Origin: Nanobdellota archaeon
GTDB lineage: Archaea > Nanobdellota > Nanobdellia > Woesearchaeales > B3-WOES
DNA length: 5,886 bases
Reading direction: 5' to 3'
Assembly: GCA_023131705.1 (NCBI GenBank)
Contig: JAGLZG010000238.1
Span: forward strand, 1 to 5,886
The position numbers and the translations under genes were made by a program. The notes under the pieces were generated by a model, which was not told where the DNA came from, made no database searches, and saw only the letters and a program-made list of their open reading frames with translations. Below are positions 5,319 through 5,886 of this stretch, in pieces; position 1 is the stretch's first letter, and each line of letters opens with the position of its first letter.

Positions 5319-5346
5319 TAGAGAAATATTTTTTCTATTATTTTAA
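5319..5346 (+). terminator. Hairpin plus U-rich tail after the winged-helix gene
   Basis: TAGAGAAA (5319-5326) pairs with TTTTTCTA (5330-5337), eight pairs including one G-U, with a 3-nt loop. TTATTTT follows. It lies about 40 nt after the stop at 5278 and before the grpE promoter, which fits a transcription end point. The stem is AT-rich and weak. Confidence 0.45.
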
Positions 5347-5382
5347 GGAATTTGTCTTAATGAGTTTTTGTGCAAATAAAAA

Positions 5383-5400
5383 ATAGAAAGATTTAAATAT
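5383..5400 (+). promoter_or_regulatory. TATA box and BRE of grpE
   Basis: ATTTAAATAT at 5391-5400 is preceded by purine-rich TAGAAAG as a BRE. Transcription would start near 5422, giving a leader of about 28 nt before ATG 5451 that contains the palindrome at 5424-5440. Confidence 0.7.
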
Positions 5401-5423
5401 TAGTTATATTTTAGGTTAATTAT

Positions 5424-5440
5424 GTTGATTTAAAGTCAAC
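5424..5440 (+). promoter_or_regulatory. Palindrome at the predicted grpE transcription start
   Basis: GTTGATTTAAAGTCAAC has eight symmetric positions with one G-T mismatch around a central A. It begins at the predicted transcription start and ends 10 nt before the ATG. As DNA it suits a repressor site downstream of the TATA box, as seen for archaeal heat-shock repression. As RNA it would form a small hairpin at the 5' end of the grpE message. Confidence 0.45.
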
Positions 5441-5450
5441 AAGAATAAAA

Positions 5451-5886
5451 ATGAAAAAAGATAAAAAAGCAGAATTAACAGAAACATTGCAAAGATTACA
5501 AGCAGAATTTGAGAATTATAAAAAATATGTTGAAAAAAGAAATGGTGATTTCATTAAGAGCGCTAATGCAGACTTAATAAAAAAATTATTGCCAATGCTC
5601 GACTCTTTTGAGCTGGCTCTAAAAAACACAAAAAGCCATCAAGAGTTTGTTAAAGGCATTGAACTAATCTACTCACAATTATTTCAAACACTTGAAGAAC
5701 AGGGATTAAAGCCAATAGAAGCGTTAAACAACAAATTTAATCCAGGGCTTCATGAAGTATTACTGCAGGAAGAATCAGATAAGGAAGAAGGAACCATAAC
5801 AGAAGAGCTGCAAAAAGGATATATGCTTAATGGTATTGCAATAAGGCATAGCAAGGTAAAAATTACTAAAACCAAAAAAGGAGATG
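5451..5886 (+). CDS. grpE: GrpE nucleotide exchange factor, C-terminus cut by window edge
   Basis: GrpE releases ADP from the chaperone DnaK (Hsp70) and lets it reload ATP; it acts as a cytoplasmic dimer. The visible 145 codons hold the family order: a dimerisation helix with LQRLQAEFENYKKYVEKR (13-30), the helical LIKKLLPMLDSFELAL (42-57) followed by FVKGIELIYSQL (66-77), then the beta domain with FNPGLHEVLLQ (96-106; compare FDPNxHEAV) and LQKGYMLNGIAIRHSKVKI (120-138; compare the LQKGYxLxxRVLRPAxVxV signature). The N-terminal tail before the helix is very short compared with bacterial GrpE. The frame has no stop in the window, but the family normally ends a few residues after VKI, so little is missing. 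ATG 5451 is the first in-frame ATG after the predicted transcription start. In archaea this gene usually travels with dnaK and dnaJ. Confidence 0.93.
   Translation, partial: MKKDKKAELTETLQRLQAEFENYKKYVEKRNGDFIKSANADLIKKLLPMLDSFELALKNTKSHQEFVKGIELIYSQLFQTLEEQGLKPIEALNNKFNPGLHEVLLQEESDKEEGTITEELQKGYMLNGIAIRHSKVKITKTKKGD
5875..5886 (+). promoter_or_regulatory. Possible ribosome binding site for a gene beyond the right edge
   Basis: The last bases read AAAAAAGGAGATG. GGAGATG resembles the archaeal GGAGGTG site and lies at the expected end of grpE, so a following gene (dnaK would be the usual neighbour) probably starts just outside the window. The ATG in 5884-5886 itself is too close to GGAG to be a good start. 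Confidence 0.35.

Larger units (their letters stand above)
5279..5450. other. Intergenic region between the winged-helix gene and grpE
   Basis: This 172-nt gap holds the terminator-like hairpin, the grpE TATA box and the leader palindrome described separately. No open frame longer than a few codons and no structured RNA gene is seen in the rest. Confidence 0.6.

Noticed and set aside
5884..5886. Start codon of dnaK at the last three bases
   Set aside because: The ATG directly abuts GGAG, leaving no spacer; the bases are more likely part of a binding site for a start outside the window.

Overview
The window is strongly AT-rich and looks archaeal. Likely promoters are archaeal TATA boxes with purine-rich flanks rather than bacterial -35/-10 pairs. 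Several start codons lie about 26 bp from a TATA centre, which suggests leaderless mRNAs, and others have GGTGA/GGAGG-type ribosome binding sites. The GMP synthase is the stand-alone ATP-pyrophosphatase form usual in archaea. A small DPANN-type lineage (Woesearchaeota/Pacearchaeota-like) is my best guess; it rests on gene style only and no phylogenetic marker is present.

Left part (1-3800, minus strand): a nucleotide biosynthesis operon in the order guaA-type PP-loop synthetase, pyrE, pyrF, pyrD. Its own TATA box is at 3791-3800. The guaA-pyrE gap is 19 nt and the pyrE-pyrF gap 51 nt. PyrD oxidises dihydroorotate, PyrE attaches PRPP to orotate, and PyrF decarboxylates OMP to UMP; the GuaA-like protein would make GMP. 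The pyrF-pyrD junction holds an array of four tandem hairpin-bearing repeats that places three in-phase start codons, 30 nt apart, in front of pyrD. Related short hairpins lie on the pyrE and pyrD stop codons.

Middle part (3800-5280): a winged-helix regulator gene (minus strand) lies just upstream of the operon. Divergent from it is a small Cys-rich membrane protein gene whose reading frame appears to break at an A5 run. Next come a convergent four-helix membrane protein gene (minus) and a small winged-helix gene (plus). These last two diverge from one TATA element placed symmetrically between their ATGs, and it is flanked by a 20-bp imperfect direct repeat.

Right end (5280-5886): a terminator-like hairpin, a TATA box, a short palindrome in the leader, and a grpE gene that runs to the window edge. 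The last bases look like a ribosome binding site for a following gene, possibly dnaK. No rRNA, tRNA, CRISPR array or transposase was seen.
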